NCBI RefSeq assembly: GCF_003992065.1
Contig: NZ_RQUZ01000005.1
Span: 90,728 to 154,727, forward strand
Origin: Veillonella seminalis
Lineage (GTDB): Bacteria > Bacillota > Negativicutes > Veillonellales > Veillonellaceae
Direction: 5' to 3'
DNA length: 64,000 nucleotides
The notes under the pieces were generated by a model, which ran no database searches, was not told where the DNA came from, and saw only the letters and a list, made by a program, of their open reading frames with translations. The stretch's first letter is position 1, and every line of letters starts with the position of its first letter. The position numbers and the translations under genes are program-made. Shown piece by piece: positions 37,261-47,841 of the stretch.

Positions 37261-37402
37261 TAAATAAACATACCCAGAGATTAAGCTGATAGTTAAGCTA
37301 TTTGTACAGATTATGGGCATTTTAAAATAACGAATATTAAAGATAGTAAGAAATAGTTTGACTGGCCATTGCAGTGTGTGGTCAGTGATAGGAGTGAGAT
37401 TG

Positions 37403-38644
37403 TTGCGAAAAATATGGTTTGCCGTAGTAATGGCAGTAATGATTTTGCCTTTATGGGCTATGAGCGTTAGAGCGGCGGATGTGACAGACGTAAAATGGGT
37501 AACTCGTATTGATGCACCGATTCCGTTCGTGCGCGTCGTGTTGAGTTTATCGGCTCCTGTAGATGCCAGTGCTTCGATTAATAAAGCAGGTACTACAACA
37601 ACCGTACAACTGAAAAATGCTAAGTTAAAAACGGATGATACATCTATTACGATGGATAAGAATATTGTTACTACGACAAAATTGTCTCAGGACGGTAAAA
37701 ATGTAAATGTTGTTTTAAATACACCTAAATCAATAGATGTAGGCGATATCAATGTCTTTTCTTTGAAAAAAGACACAGTGAATAATCGTCCGAATCGAAT
37801 CGTTATCGATATTCAACAAAAAGGAGTCGCACCTCGTTCTGTATATTACGGTTCAGATAAGGCCGTCAAAAATACAACGGCTAACAGCGGCACTGTAAAT
37901 ACAGATAAAAAAGCGACTACAAACAAAACTTCAAACAGTAAAAATACAACTTCAACCAAGAACACTGCACCGGCTAAAACAACGCCGGCAGTAACACCTA
38001 AACAACCGACCGTAATTGCTACAGCCAGTCAACCAAAAGCTGTAACCGTTAATTATCGTACCAGCGGCGGTATTGCCGGTAAAGTAATTACTATTGATCC
38101 GGGCCACGGTGGCAGTGATCCGGGAGCAATCGGACCTAACGGTACAATGGAAAAAGATGTAACCTTAGCTATTTCCAAAAAGTTGAAGAAAGCTTTGGAA
38201 GATAAAGGGGCCATCGTTAATATGACACGTACTACAGATGTTGACGTATACGGACCGAATGCATCCGGTCCTGATGAATTACAGGCTCGTGTCGATGTTG
38301 GTACGGCCAATAAGTCTGATATTTTTGTCAGCGTTCACATTAACTCTTTCAGCAATCCGAATGTAGGCGGTATTACTACTTACTATTATGATAAAAATCA
38401 GTATGATACACGCTTGGCATCACGTGTACAGGCTAAAATTGCCGATGAATCCGGGTTTGCCGGGGATCGCGGTATTCAGCCGGGGAATATATATGTATTG
38501 CGTCGTTCCCTCATGCCGGCCATTCTTTTGGAATTAGGCTTTATTTCCAATCCTAAGGAAGAGGCTCTTTTGAAACAAGCTGATGTACAACAACAATTTG
38601 CTGATGAAGTGGCAGCAGGTATTGAAAGTTATTTTAGGGGGTAA
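37403..38644 (+). CDS. N-acetylmuramoyl-L-alanine amidase with AMIN domain
   Basis: Cell-wall hydrolase that cuts the amide bond between MurNAc and the stem peptide. The 413-residue protein has a signal peptide (about 1-25), an AMIN domain (about 27-130), a Thr/Asn/Lys-rich linker (about 140-215), and a C-terminal Amidase_3 domain with DPGHGGSDPGAIGPNGTMEKD, VSVHINSF and LLELGFISNPKEE, which hold the zinc and catalytic residues. The start is taken as TTG at 37403, 8 bases after AGGAG; TTG 37400 or GTG 37394 are alternatives. It is followed by a GerMN lipoprotein gene. Confidence 0.92.
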   Translation: MRKIWFAVVMAVMILPLWAMSVRAADVTDVKWVTRIDAPIPFVRVVLSLSAPVDASASINKAGTTTTVQLKNAKLKTDDTSITMDKNIVTTTKLSQDGKNVNVVLNTPKSIDVGDINVFSLKKDTVNNRPNRIVIDIQQKGVAPRSVYYGSDKAVKNTTANSGTVNTDKKATTNKTSNSKNTTSTKNTAPAKTTPAVTPKQPTVIATASQPKAVTVNYRTSGGIAGKVITIDPGHGGSDPGAIGPNGTMEKDVTLAISKKLKKALEDKGAIVNMTRTTDVDVYGPNASGPDELQARVDVGTANKSDIFVSVHINSFSNPNVGGITTYYYDKNQYDTRLASRVQAKIADESGFAGDRGIQPGNIYVLRRSLMPAILLELGFISNPKEEALLKQADVQQQFADEVAAGIESYFRG

Positions 38645-38649
38645 GTCAT

Positions 38650-39216
38650 ATGATACGTAATGTAAAATTATTTATTACCACCCTCTTAGCTGTCATGTTA
38701 TTAGTCGTAGCCGGCTGCAGTCCTGCAGCGACCGGTTCGACCGGAGGGGAAAATCAGGCCGTAGCAGCTTCGAGCGCTGCTAAATCGGCCAATAGCGACA
38801 CCGGTGATAAAATGGCCAAAATGGTTATTTATGTTCCGCGAGATGACGGCAAAGGTGTTCGTCCGCAAACAATAACGGTGGATAGTGATAAAAAGACTTT
38901 GAAATACGCTATTTCCTTCTTATTTGATGAAGACAGCCGTCAAAGCTATCCGGTATTTCCGAAGAATGTCACTGTTAAAGACGTAAATATTAAAGATGGT
39001 TTAGCTAAAATCAATTTATCCAAAGAGTTCCTTGAAGGCGGTCAAGTAGACGGCCTCAGTGCTCAACTTCGCTTGGTATCAATTATTAATACGGCTACCT
39101 CTTTTGACAGTGTAAAAAAAGTACAAATATTGGTAGAAGGTAAAACCGTTAATACCTATGGCGGTTATGATTTGAGTGAGCCTATGGGGCGCATGGAACA
39201 GCAAATCGTAAAATAA
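38650..39216 (+). CDS. GerMN-domain lipoprotein
   Basis: Exported lipoprotein of 188 residues with signal and lipobox VAGC (Cys23). After a Ser/Ala-rich linker comes a GerMN domain (about 55-175) with the pattern TLKYAISFLFDED and KINLSKEFLEG. In Bacillus such domains are found in GerM, a spore-engulfment protein; in non-sporulating relatives they occur beside wall amidases. It starts 6 bases after the amidase gene and likely works in the same envelope process. Confidence 0.85.
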   Translation: MIRNVKLFITTLLAVMLLVVAGCSPAATGSTGGENQAVAASSAAKSANSDTGDKMAKMVIYVPRDDGKGVRPQTITVDSDKKTLKYAISFLFDEDSRQSYPVFPKNVTVKDVNIKDGLAKINLSKEFLEGGQVDGLSAQLRLVSIINTATSFDSVKKVQILVEGKTVNTYGGYDLSEPMGRMEQQIVK

Positions 39217-39230
39217 GACAAAATATAATG

Positions 39231-39273
39231 AACAACGGCTCTATGGCGATTGCGCTACAGCCGTTGTTTTTTA
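39231..39273 (+). terminator. Intrinsic terminator after the GerMN gene
   Basis: AACAACGGCT (39231-39240) pairs with AGCCGTTGTT (39259-39268), followed by a T run. Confidence 0.88.
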
Positions 39274-39301
39274 TTGCTTTCGGTAGGATTTTGCAAAGTA
39301 T

Positions 39302-39309
39302 GCTATAAT
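39302..39309 (+). promoter_or_regulatory. Extended -10 promoter for thiL-tsaE-tsaB-rimI-tsaD
   Basis: TGCTATAAT contains a perfect TATAAT at 39304-39309, 38 bases before thiL and just after a terminator. No convincing -35 is visible. Confidence 0.5.
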
Positions 39310-39347
39310 AATAACGATTCAAACCTGAATGTCCGGGAGGAAGAGTT

Positions 39348-40331
39348 ATGAAAGTATCGGAACGTGGCGAGTTCGGCTTTATAGATGACATAAAATCGAA
39401 TACTATTTTTAATCCGGCAACAATTGTGCAAGGAATCGGCGATGATACAGCCGTTTATCGTGTTACGGAAGGGTATGACCAATTAATAACGACCGATATG
39501 ATGGTTAACGGTATTCACTTTTCCGAGGTTACGACGATTCCTTTTGATGTGGGCTATCGTCTTGGGGCAGCCAATATCAGTGATATTGCAGCTATGGGCG
39601 GTGAACCGAGACAAGCGGTAATTGCGGCAGCCATGCCGGTTGATACGGAAGTTGCTTACATGGAAGCTGTTTATGACGGATTTAAATCCATTTGTCAAAA
39701 ATACAACGTGAATATTGTAGGTGGTGATACGGTAACAACTACAGGTCCGTTGGTACTTAACGTAACATTAGTAGGCGAAGTGCCTAAAGGTAAGGCGGTA
39801 CTTCGCAGTGGTGCGCAAGTTGGTGACTTGGTTATTGTTACAAATACCATCGGCAATGCGGCAGCCGGTTTAGCGGTTCTGTTGGCCAAGCAAAAAAGTT
39901 TTGATTTCATTAAAGAGTGTCATCAACGGCCGGAGCCTCAGGTGCCTTTAGGCCGTTGGCTTCGTGAACATAAAGCAACATCTCTTAATGATATCAGTGA
40001 CGGTTTAGGTAACGAACTGAATGAGATCGCCAAAGCATCAGGTGTAACAATCGAAATTGATGAAACGAAGCTACCGCTTCACGAAGAGTTACAAGAAGCG
40101 GCAAAAATATTAAGTGCTAACTCTCTTGATTGGGCGTTATTCGGCGGTGAAGATTTTCAATTGACCGGTACAGTTCCTGCCGTTTTAGCAGATACTATTG
40201 AAATGCAGCCTCATATCCATGTTATCGGCCGGGTTGTAACGGGACCTTCGAAAGTACTGATGCACAAGGCTGACGGTGAAACACGTTTGATAGAATCAAA
40301 GGGGTATGATCATTTTAAACATAAATCATAA
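39348..40331 (+). CDS. thiL: Thiamine-monophosphate kinase
   Basis: Phosphorylates thiamine phosphate to the active cofactor thiamine pyrophosphate. The 327-residue protein has the N-terminal GEFGFID, the GDDTAVY motif, TTDMMVNGIHF and the glycine-rich INISDIAAMGG-like loop (residues about 65-75), and GGEDFQLTGTV near 270. GGGAGGAAG precedes the ATG. It leads the t6A cluster, which is a common order. Confidence 0.95.
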   Translation: MKVSERGEFGFIDDIKSNTIFNPATIVQGIGDDTAVYRVTEGYDQLITTDMMVNGIHFSEVTTIPFDVGYRLGAANISDIAAMGGEPRQAVIAAAMPVDTEVAYMEAVYDGFKSICQKYNVNIVGGDTVTTTGPLVLNVTLVGEVPKGKAVLRSGAQVGDLVIVTNTIGNAAAGLAVLLAKQKSFDFIKECHQRPEPQVPLGRWLREHKATSLNDISDGLGNELNEIAKASGVTIEIDETKLPLHEELQEAAKILSANSLDWALFGGEDFQLTGTVPAVLADTIEMQPHIHVIGRVVTGPSKVLMHKADGETRLIESKGYDHFKHKS

Positions 40332-40341
40332 ATAAGGAGCT

Positions 40342-40869
40342 ATGGCAATGACGAATATTGTTACGGATAACAAAATAGCTGTAATGGAATGTAAAACCCT
40401 TACAGTGGATGATACGATAGCCTTAGGCCGTCAATTAGGTCGTTTTATGATACAAATGGCACAAGAGTCACGGCCTTTATGTGTGGCATTAATCGGTGAT
40501 TTAGGTACAGGAAAAACACATTTTTCACAGGGTGTAGCGGAAGGCTTCGGCGTTACCGAAGAAGTGACGAGCCCTACGTTTGCCTTAATGAATACCTATG
40601 AAACAATCAATGGCACCTTATATCATTTTGATGTATATCGCTTGGATGATGAATTGGAACTTGAAAATATCGGGTTCGGCGAGTTTACGGAAGATACACT
40701 GAGCATAGTGGAATGGGCCGATAAATTTCCTGATGCCTTACCGTTGGAAGTATTAGAAATTACCTTAACCGCGTTGGCAGACGGCGGTCGTCAAAGTTTG
40801 TGGCGTACGTCGGAACTGTCTGAGGCGGAACTTATAGAGATTGGAGGAACCTATGTATCTGGGAATTGA
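40342..40869 (+). CDS. tsaE: tRNA t6A biosynthesis ATPase TsaE
   Basis: ATPase that energises the TsaB-TsaD complex making N6-threonylcarbamoyl-adenosine in ANN-decoding tRNAs. The 175-residue protein has the P-loop GDLGTGKTHFSQG at about 50-62 and the family motifs TSPTFALMNTYE and HFDVYRL. It overlaps tsaB by 17 bases. Confidence 0.95.
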   Translation: MAMTNIVTDNKIAVMECKTLTVDDTIALGRQLGRFMIQMAQESRPLCVALIGDLGTGKTHFSQGVAEGFGVTEEVTSPTFALMNTYETINGTLYHFDVYRLDDELELENIGFGEFTEDTLSIVEWADKFPDALPLEVLEITLTALADGGRQSLWRTSELSEAELIEIGGTYVSGN

Positions 40870-41638
40870 AACGAGCAGTGCCGTATCAAGCGTGGCTGTT
40901 ATGGATGAACAGCGCTTTATCGGCGAATTGACCGTACAAGCGGGACTTACACACTCGGAACAGTTGGTTCCACATATAGATTTATTACTTAAGCAAAGCG
41001 GTGTAGCTAAAACTGCTTTAAAAGGGATTACGGTGAGCATCGGACCGGGCTCTTTTACGGGTCTGCGCATCGGCATGGGCACGGCTAAAGCGTTGGCCTA
41101 TGCCCTCAATATCCCTTTAATGGGTGTAATGACCATGGACGGTTTAGCCCATAATTTTTGGCAATTCAGCGGCGTTTTGGCTGTCATGGTAGATGCGCAA
41201 AAGAAAAATGTCTATGAAGGCCGTTATCGCTGGGCAGCCGGTCAATTGGTTTGCGAACAGGCACCGACCGTAAAAACACGTGATGAAGCACTAAAAGCTT
41301 TAGCTGAATTAAATGAACCGGTTATTTTGGCCGGAGACGGTATTATTAAATTCGGTCATATATTAGCGGATTACGGTACTAATCTGAAGTTGGCACCTAT
41401 GCCTTTAAGAATTCCTAAAGCATCCGGCGTGTTATTGGCAGCTTTACCGCGCTTTATGGCGAATGCACCGGATGAAGCGTCTGAAGTTGTACCGTATTAT
41501 ATTCGACGTTCGGAAGCGGAAGTTGTGTGGGATGCAAAACATCCTGAATTGGTGGCGCAAGGCAAAGTACCAAATCCGTCCGTTGTTGTTACCGAAGCGG
41601 CCGGAGCCTTACAGGATGAGGTAAAAGGGTATGTTTAA
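40853..41638 (+). CDS. tsaB: tRNA t6A biosynthesis protein TsaB
   Basis: Partner and regulator of TsaD in t6A synthesis. The 261-residue ASKHA-fold protein begins LGIETSSAVSSVAVM and has GPGSFTGLRIGMGTAKALA at about 65-83. The ATG at 40853 follows GGAGG by 4 bases inside the tsaE 3' end; an in-frame TTG 12 bases upstream overlaps the ribosome-binding site and is rejected. It overlaps rimI by 8 bases. Confidence 0.95.
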   Translation: MYLGIETSSAVSSVAVMDEQRFIGELTVQAGLTHSEQLVPHIDLLLKQSGVAKTALKGITVSIGPGSFTGLRIGMGTAKALAYALNIPLMGVMTMDGLAHNFWQFSGVLAVMVDAQKKNVYEGRYRWAAGQLVCEQAPTVKTRDEALKALAELNEPVILAGDGIIKFGHILADYGTNLKLAPMPLRIPKASGVLLAALPRFMANAPDEASEVVPYYIRRSEAEVVWDAKHPELVAQGKVPNPSVVVTEAAGALQDEVKGYV

Positions 41639-42089
41639 TCTCAGACGTGCCGAGGCAAGTGATGCAGCCGCCATTTTTGAAATTGAAAAAGCCTGTTTTT
41701 CCGTGCCATGGTCCATGGAAGCAATTGAAACGGAATTAGCTGAAACGGAACAACGTATTTATATGGTTATAGAAGTGGACGATAAGATTGTAGGTTATGC
41801 GGGCGCTTGGCTGGTGCTCGACGAAGGGCAAATTACCAATATTGCCATAGCGCCCGAATATCGTCGCGACGGTTATGGAGCTATGATGACCCGTAAATTA
41901 ATCAAGGAATTGTTTAATAAGGGTATGAATGAAATATTTTTAGAAGTGCGCATTTCCAACGTGGCAGCTCTTACCATGTATCGTCGGCTCGGTTTTACCG
42001 TCAAAGGCTTGCGTAAGAATTATTATACCGATCCGGTGGAAGATGCGTATATCATGTCGTTAATTAAAGAAGAGGAGGCCACGGTATGA
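41631..42089 (+). CDS. rimI: Ribosomal-protein-alanine N-acetyltransferase RimI
   Basis: GNAT acetyltransferase that modifies the N-terminus of ribosomal protein bS18 in E. coli. The 152-residue protein has the acetyl-CoA-binding loop RRDGYGAMM and the motif LEVRISNVAALTMYRRLGF, then the usual RKNYYTDPVEDAYIM end. It is embedded in the tsa cluster, overlapping both neighbours. Confidence 0.94.
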   Translation: MFNLRRAEASDAAAIFEIEKACFSVPWSMEAIETELAETEQRIYMVIEVDDKIVGYAGAWLVLDEGQITNIAIAPEYRRDGYGAMMTRKLIKELFNKGMNEIFLEVRISNVAALTMYRRLGFTVKGLRKNYYTDPVEDAYIMSLIKEEEATV

Positions 42090-43120
42090 AAGTATATACC
42101 TTAGCCATTGAAAGCAGTTGTGATGAAACATCGGCGGCTGTGCTGGTAAACGGCCGCCAAGTCTTATCCAATGTTATATCCAGTCAAGTGCCGATTCATC
42201 AAAAATTCGGCGGGGTGGTACCTGAAATTGCGTCCCGTCATCATATTGAACAGGTAATTCCCGTAGTTGATCAGGCTTTAGCTGATGCGGGTGTAGCCTT
42301 AACCGATATTAATCATATCGGTGTAACGTATGGTCCGGGATTGGTCGGTTCTTTATTGGTCGGCGTGGCAGCGGCCAAAGGCTTATCGTTTGCTACAGAT
42401 ATTCCGTTAATTGGTGTCCATCATATGGAAGGACATATTTTTGCTAATTTTTTGGCCCATCCTGACTTGGAGCCGCCATTTTTGAGCCTTGTTGTATCGG
42501 GCGGTCATACCATGCTTGTAGTAGTAAAGGATTATGAAACTTTTGAAGTGTTGGGAGAAACTCGTGATGATGCAGCCGGTGAAGCTTTTGATAAAATCGC
42601 GCGTGTCATGGGCTATCCGTATCCGGGCGGTCCGCAGATTGAACGCGTGGGGGCCGACGGCAATCCACAAGCTATTGAATTCCCTAAAGCCTTACAGGAA
42701 AAAGGCAATTTTGAATTCAGTTTCAGTGGTTTAAAGTCAGCTGTGTTGAATTATCTTAATAGTGCCAAACAAAAAGGTGAGGCTGTTAATGAAGCGGATG
42801 TAGCCGCCTCATTTCAGCAGGCTATTATCGATGTATTAGTTGAAAAGACTATCGAAGCGGCTCATACCACAAGTCAAACAAAAGTAACGTTAGCCGGCGG
42901 TGTTTCCGCCAACCGTCATTTACAAGATGCATTGGCGGTTGCCTGTGAAAAAGAAGGATTAACCTTCTATCGTCCAAGTTCTATTTTGGCGACCGACAAT
43001 GCGGCCATGATAGGTTGTCGGGCGTATTATATGTCATTGGCCGGTAAATTTGCAGACTTGCACTTGAATGCAAAACCTTCCATTCCACTTGGACAAACTC
43101 CGCCTTTGAAAACTATCTGA
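42086..43120 (+). CDS. tsaD: tRNA threonylcarbamoyltransferase TsaD
   Basis: Catalytic subunit that transfers the threonylcarbamoyl group to A37 of tRNA. The 344-residue ASKHA-fold protein starts LAIESSCDETSAAVL and has the metal-binding HHMEGH (about 112-117) and GGVSANRHL. ATGA overlap with rimI suggests coupled translation. With TsaE and TsaB here, only TsaC is missing from the window. Confidence 0.97.
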   Translation: MKVYTLAIESSCDETSAAVLVNGRQVLSNVISSQVPIHQKFGGVVPEIASRHHIEQVIPVVDQALADAGVALTDINHIGVTYGPGLVGSLLVGVAAAKGLSFATDIPLIGVHHMEGHIFANFLAHPDLEPPFLSLVVSGGHTMLVVVKDYETFEVLGETRDDAAGEAFDKIARVMGYPYPGGPQIERVGADGNPQAIEFPKALQEKGNFEFSFSGLKSAVLNYLNSAKQKGEAVNEADVAASFQQAIIDVLVEKTIEAAHTTSQTKVTLAGGVSANRHLQDALAVACEKEGLTFYRPSSILATDNAAMIGCRAYYMSLAGKFADLHLNAKPSIPLGQTPPLKTI

Positions 43121-43245
43121 ATGCTTTTAATAATCAAGAAAATATCCTTGAAAGTTATATAAATATTATGAAAACAGTGTAAATACGTTTAATAATGTAA
43201 ATACATTTAGGCTCTGCGGAAATGTATTATGGAGGAGCGGTCATT

Positions 43246-44694
43246 ATGGCTACGAAATTGCAGAACAGTGAAGTACGTAATGCCTTAAAACTTCATACGG
43301 ATTTATCTGAACCGCAGCAGCGATTAATGCGCAGTGTAGTTCGTTTGTTGCCATTTGCTGCCTCCTTACCGCAACAAGATGTATGTGTCTTTACGGGGGC
43401 AAGGGATGATGAAATTCTCGTTTTCGGTCATATTAAAGATTGGCCGGCAGCGGTCATTAAGCCGGATATTTGTTTGTTGAAATCTTATGAAGTCGGCTTG
43501 TGGCAAGATCTATTGCAAAGCGGTCATGCCGTGAAGGGGTTTATGGAGCACAAACATGGTCAATTGGCTCGTTTGTTGGCCTTTCCCATCGTAGATAACG
43601 GGGGCAAATGTATCGGTGGTATTGCCATGCTTCATAATGGTTTGGAGCCGCATACCGAGGCTCCATTGTTAACGGCATCGGATGTATTGGCAGAAACGAC
43701 CTACATGGCGATGATTGTACCGCAACAAAATCAAGCAGATTTATACACACCACTATCCTATCAAGACGGTATTATTATTTTTGACGAAGCGGGTATTATT
43801 CTCTATGCGAATGAAGCGGCTTCACATTTGGTTGATTTATTGGGATTTGATCGCCGTTTGGTAGGCACTTCAATTTATGGCGGCTCATTGAAAATGAGCT
43901 GGGTTAAACAGGCTATTCGTGATCATCGAGGGGCTGTGTCTGAAGAAATATACGGCGATATTATCGTGGAACAAACGATATTGCCAATTAATGCAGGGAC
44001 TCGAGCCAAGCGCAGTTTTCTGTTTTTAAAAGATAAAACAGCTTTTCGGCGTAAGGAACAAGAGTTAATGGTTAAAAACTCCGTTATTAAGGAGATTCAC
44101 CATCGAGTAAAAAATAACTTGCAGACAGTGGCCGGTTTACTTCGCATGGAGGCGCGGCGTTCCGATTCGGAGCAGGTAAAAAAGGCACTTCAAGAAGGGG
44201 TGAGCCGTATCGAAAGCATGGCACTCGTTCATGAAGTCATATCGCACTACGAAGAAGATTATATCGAATTACGTACCATCGCCGAAGAATTAATTCGTCT
44301 TTTGAAGCGAGCTTTACTACGCAGTGATGACATGGTGCAATGTGAATATGTAGGTGACAGTATACTTTTATCTTCACAAAGGGCCGGTTATGTCTCTTTA
44401 ATTCTCAATGAATTGATTTCAAATAGTTTTGAACACGGTTTTAGCTGTATGACCAATCAAGAACCGGTAAAAGAGGGACATATCATAATCGAAGGCAACT
44501 TAAAGGGAAGTTCGATTACATTAACTGTTTCTGATAATGGTAGTGGTTTACCCGATGATTTTGACTTAAATGCGTCGAAGCGCTTGGGTTTACAGATTAT
44601 TCGTAATTTGGTGACCAATGAATTAGCCGGCACGCTTGAGATTACAGGCGAGCCTGATAAAGGTACAGTCGTAAAGATAACATTTAACGAATAG
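43246..44694 (+). CDS. Sensor histidine kinase (PdtaS/EutW-like) paired with an ANTAR regulator
   Basis: Cytosolic two-component kinase. The 482-residue protein has no membrane segment. An N-terminal GAF-like sensor (about 1-160) is followed by a PAS-like domain (about 170-260), a HisKA_2 dimerisation domain with the phosphoacceptor in EIHHRVKNNLQ (His285/286), and an HATPase domain with NELISNSFEHGF, DNGSGLP and GTVVKITF. The start at 43246 follows GGAGGAG by 8 bases; an earlier in-frame ATG precedes this site. The signal is unknown. The ANTAR regulator encoded next is its likely partner. Confidence 0.9.
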   Translation: MATKLQNSEVRNALKLHTDLSEPQQRLMRSVVRLLPFAASLPQQDVCVFTGARDDEILVFGHIKDWPAAVIKPDICLLKSYEVGLWQDLLQSGHAVKGFMEHKHGQLARLLAFPIVDNGGKCIGGIAMLHNGLEPHTEAPLLTASDVLAETTYMAMIVPQQNQADLYTPLSYQDGIIIFDEAGIILYANEAASHLVDLLGFDRRLVGTSIYGGSLKMSWVKQAIRDHRGAVSEEIYGDIIVEQTILPINAGTRAKRSFLFLKDKTAFRRKEQELMVKNSVIKEIHHRVKNNLQTVAGLLRMEARRSDSEQVKKALQEGVSRIESMALVHEVISHYEEDYIELRTIAEELIRLLKRALLRSDDMVQCEYVGDSILLSSQRAGYVSLILNELISNSFEHGFSCMTNQEPVKEGHIIIEGNLKGSSITLTVSDNGSGLPDDFDLNASKRLGLQIIRNLVTNELAGTLEITGEPDKGTVVKITFNE

Positions 44695-44792
44695 TAATCC
44701 GGATAATCTGACAGGCAATATCATGGGTTTAAAAGTAATATTGTATTTTTAAAATATAAATTACGATTTTGAGTAAAAGAGAGGTTCAGTCT

Positions 44793-45368
44793 ATGAAGGT
44801 TTTAATAGTCGACGATGAATCTTTAATTCGAATGGATTTACAGGATCAACTGGAAGCTGCCGGCTATGAAGTGGTCGGTGCGGGCAAGAATGGCGTTGAG
44901 GCGTTAGCCAAAGCCAAATCGTTACAGCCTGATGTAATTTTAATGGATGTAAAAATGCCGGAACTCGACGGTATTCAAGCGGCGCGACAAATCAGACATA
45001 ATAATTGGGGGCCTGTGGTTTTATTAACGGCTTACAGTCAGCAGGATTTAGTTAAAAAGGCAGGGGAATCCGGAGTTTACGGCTATTTAATTAAACCTGT
45101 CCGGGAAGATCAGTTGGGGCCGGCTTTGGAAATGGCTTTTCATCGCTATCAAGAAGATTTAAAACTAAAATCTGATATCGAAGGGCTGGAGCAAACCTTA
45201 GCGGAACGCAAGTTAATTGCTCGGGCCACCGGTATATTACAGGATTTATATAAAATATCGGAAGAGGCTGCTTATGGGCGATTGCGCTCATATAGTATGG
45301 CTAAACAACTGACAATCGGTGCCACTTGTGAAAAGGTGGTTGCAGCTGCGAAGAAACGTCGTGTATAA
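44793..45368 (+). CDS. ANTAR-domain response regulator (transcription antiterminator)
   Basis: Receiver protein that, when phosphorylated, dimerises and binds paired hexaloop RNA hairpins to prevent termination. The 191-residue protein has a receiver domain (DDE at 7-9, phosphoacceptor Asp52 in LMDVKMPELDG, Lys near 104) and a C-terminal ANTAR domain (about 130-187; IARATGILQDLYKISEEAAYGRLR). The ATG at 44793 follows GAGAGG. Targets are not in the immediate neighbourhood and are unknown. Confidence 0.93.
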   Translation: MKVLIVDDESLIRMDLQDQLEAAGYEVVGAGKNGVEALAKAKSLQPDVILMDVKMPELDGIQAARQIRHNNWGPVVLLTAYSQQDLVKKAGESGVYGYLIKPVREDQLGPALEMAFHRYQEDLKLKSDIEGLEQTLAERKLIARATGILQDLYKISEEAAYGRLRSYSMAKQLTIGATCEKVVAAAKKRRV

Positions 45369-45454
45369 CACGGCCTTTTTTTGTAAAAAAGTAAAAATAA
45401 ATATGTTCTGAAATATAAAATTTTGGTAAAAAGTCAAAAAATCAAAAATAATGC

Positions 45455-45482
45455 TTGCAATTATTTTCAATTCAGCTATAAT
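45455..45482 (+). promoter_or_regulatory. Promoter of groES-groEL
   Basis: TTGCAA (45455-45460) and perfect TATAAT (45477-45482) are 16 bases apart, immediately before a CIRCE operator. Confidence 0.85.
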
Positions 45483-45493
45483 AATACTTGTAG

Positions 45494-45520
45494 TTAGCAC
45501 TCGATGTTAGTGAGTGCTAA
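45494..45520 (+). promoter_or_regulatory. CIRCE operator for HrcA
   Basis: Perfect CIRCE: TTAGCACTC, nine bases, GAGTGCTAA. HrcA binds it to repress the groESL operon until heat stress. hrcA itself is not in the window. Confidence 0.97.
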
Positions 45521-45576
45521 CAAATAGATAATTAAACTACTAATTAACATCCATTAGTTCAAAGGAGAGATTAACA

Positions 45577-45858
45577 ATGATGAAACCTTTAGGCGACCGT
45601 GTTATAATTCGTGTCCTTGAAAAAGAAGAAAAAACAAAAAGTGGTATCTTTTTACCTGACACAGCTAAAGAAAAACCTTCCGAAGGTGAAGTAATTGCTG
45701 TAGGCGCCGGTAAAGTATATGACAACGGTCAGCGTGTTGCTCCTGAAGTAGCAGTTGGTGATAAAGTAATGTTCTCCAAATATGCGGGTACAGAAGTTAA
45801 AATTGATGGTATCGACCATCTCGTAATTAGCGAACGCGACATCTTAGCTATTTTATAA
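45577..45858 (+). CDS. groES: Co-chaperonin GroES
   Basis: Seven-fold lid of the GroEL folding chamber. The 93-residue protein has [21 protein letters not shown] with the mobile loop ([13 protein letters not shown]) and the usual [10 protein letters not shown] end. AAAGGAGAG precedes two adjacent ATG codons (45577 and 45580). CIRCE operator upstream; groEL follows 82 bases later. Confidence 0.98.
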   Translation: MMKPLGDRVIIRVLEKEEKTKSGIFLPDTAKEKPSEGEVIAVGAGKVYDNGQRVAPEVAVGDKVMFSKYAGTEVKIDGIDHLVISERDILAIL

Positions 45859-45889
45859 TCCATAGCGTGATATATACACGATTCTCTAA

Positions 45890-47569
<1,680 letters not shown>

Positions 47570-47603
47570 TATCAACCAATCAGAAGCTGATATAAGCTAG
47601 TAT

Positions 47604-47638
47604 AAAAGGCAACTAAGTTTAACTTAGTTGCCTTTTTT
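47604..47638 (+). terminator. Intrinsic terminator after groEL
   Basis: AAAAGGCAACTAAGTT (47604-47619) pairs with AACTTAGTTGCCTTTT (47621-47636), followed by further T. It marks the left border of the accessory island. Confidence 0.92.
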
Positions 47639-47697
47639 ATGTTATTAATCGTCTATTATTAATGGACAAAAATCTATTATTCATAAAAAATCAATGG

Positions 47698-47703
47698 TAT
47701 AAT
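47698..47703 (+). promoter_or_regulatory. Extended -10 promoter for the accessory island
   Basis: TGGTATAAT with a perfect TATAAT lies about 140 bases before the OB-fold gene. The leader between contains a long-range GACTAAT/ATTAGTC pair but no gene. Confidence 0.5.
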
Positions 47704-47841
47704 TAAAATAATATAATATGATGACTAATGTTTAGATTCAAGAAATGCGCTATTGAGTCTGGCGATTGTTTGGGGTAAAGATGAACTAAAATATTAGTCT
47801 TGGGATTTTACGGTAAGGTCTATTTAGGGAGGAAATAAACT

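Noticed and set aside
43121..43245. Terminator after tsaD (TCAAG...CTTGA)
   Set aside because: Stem of only five pairs and no T run.
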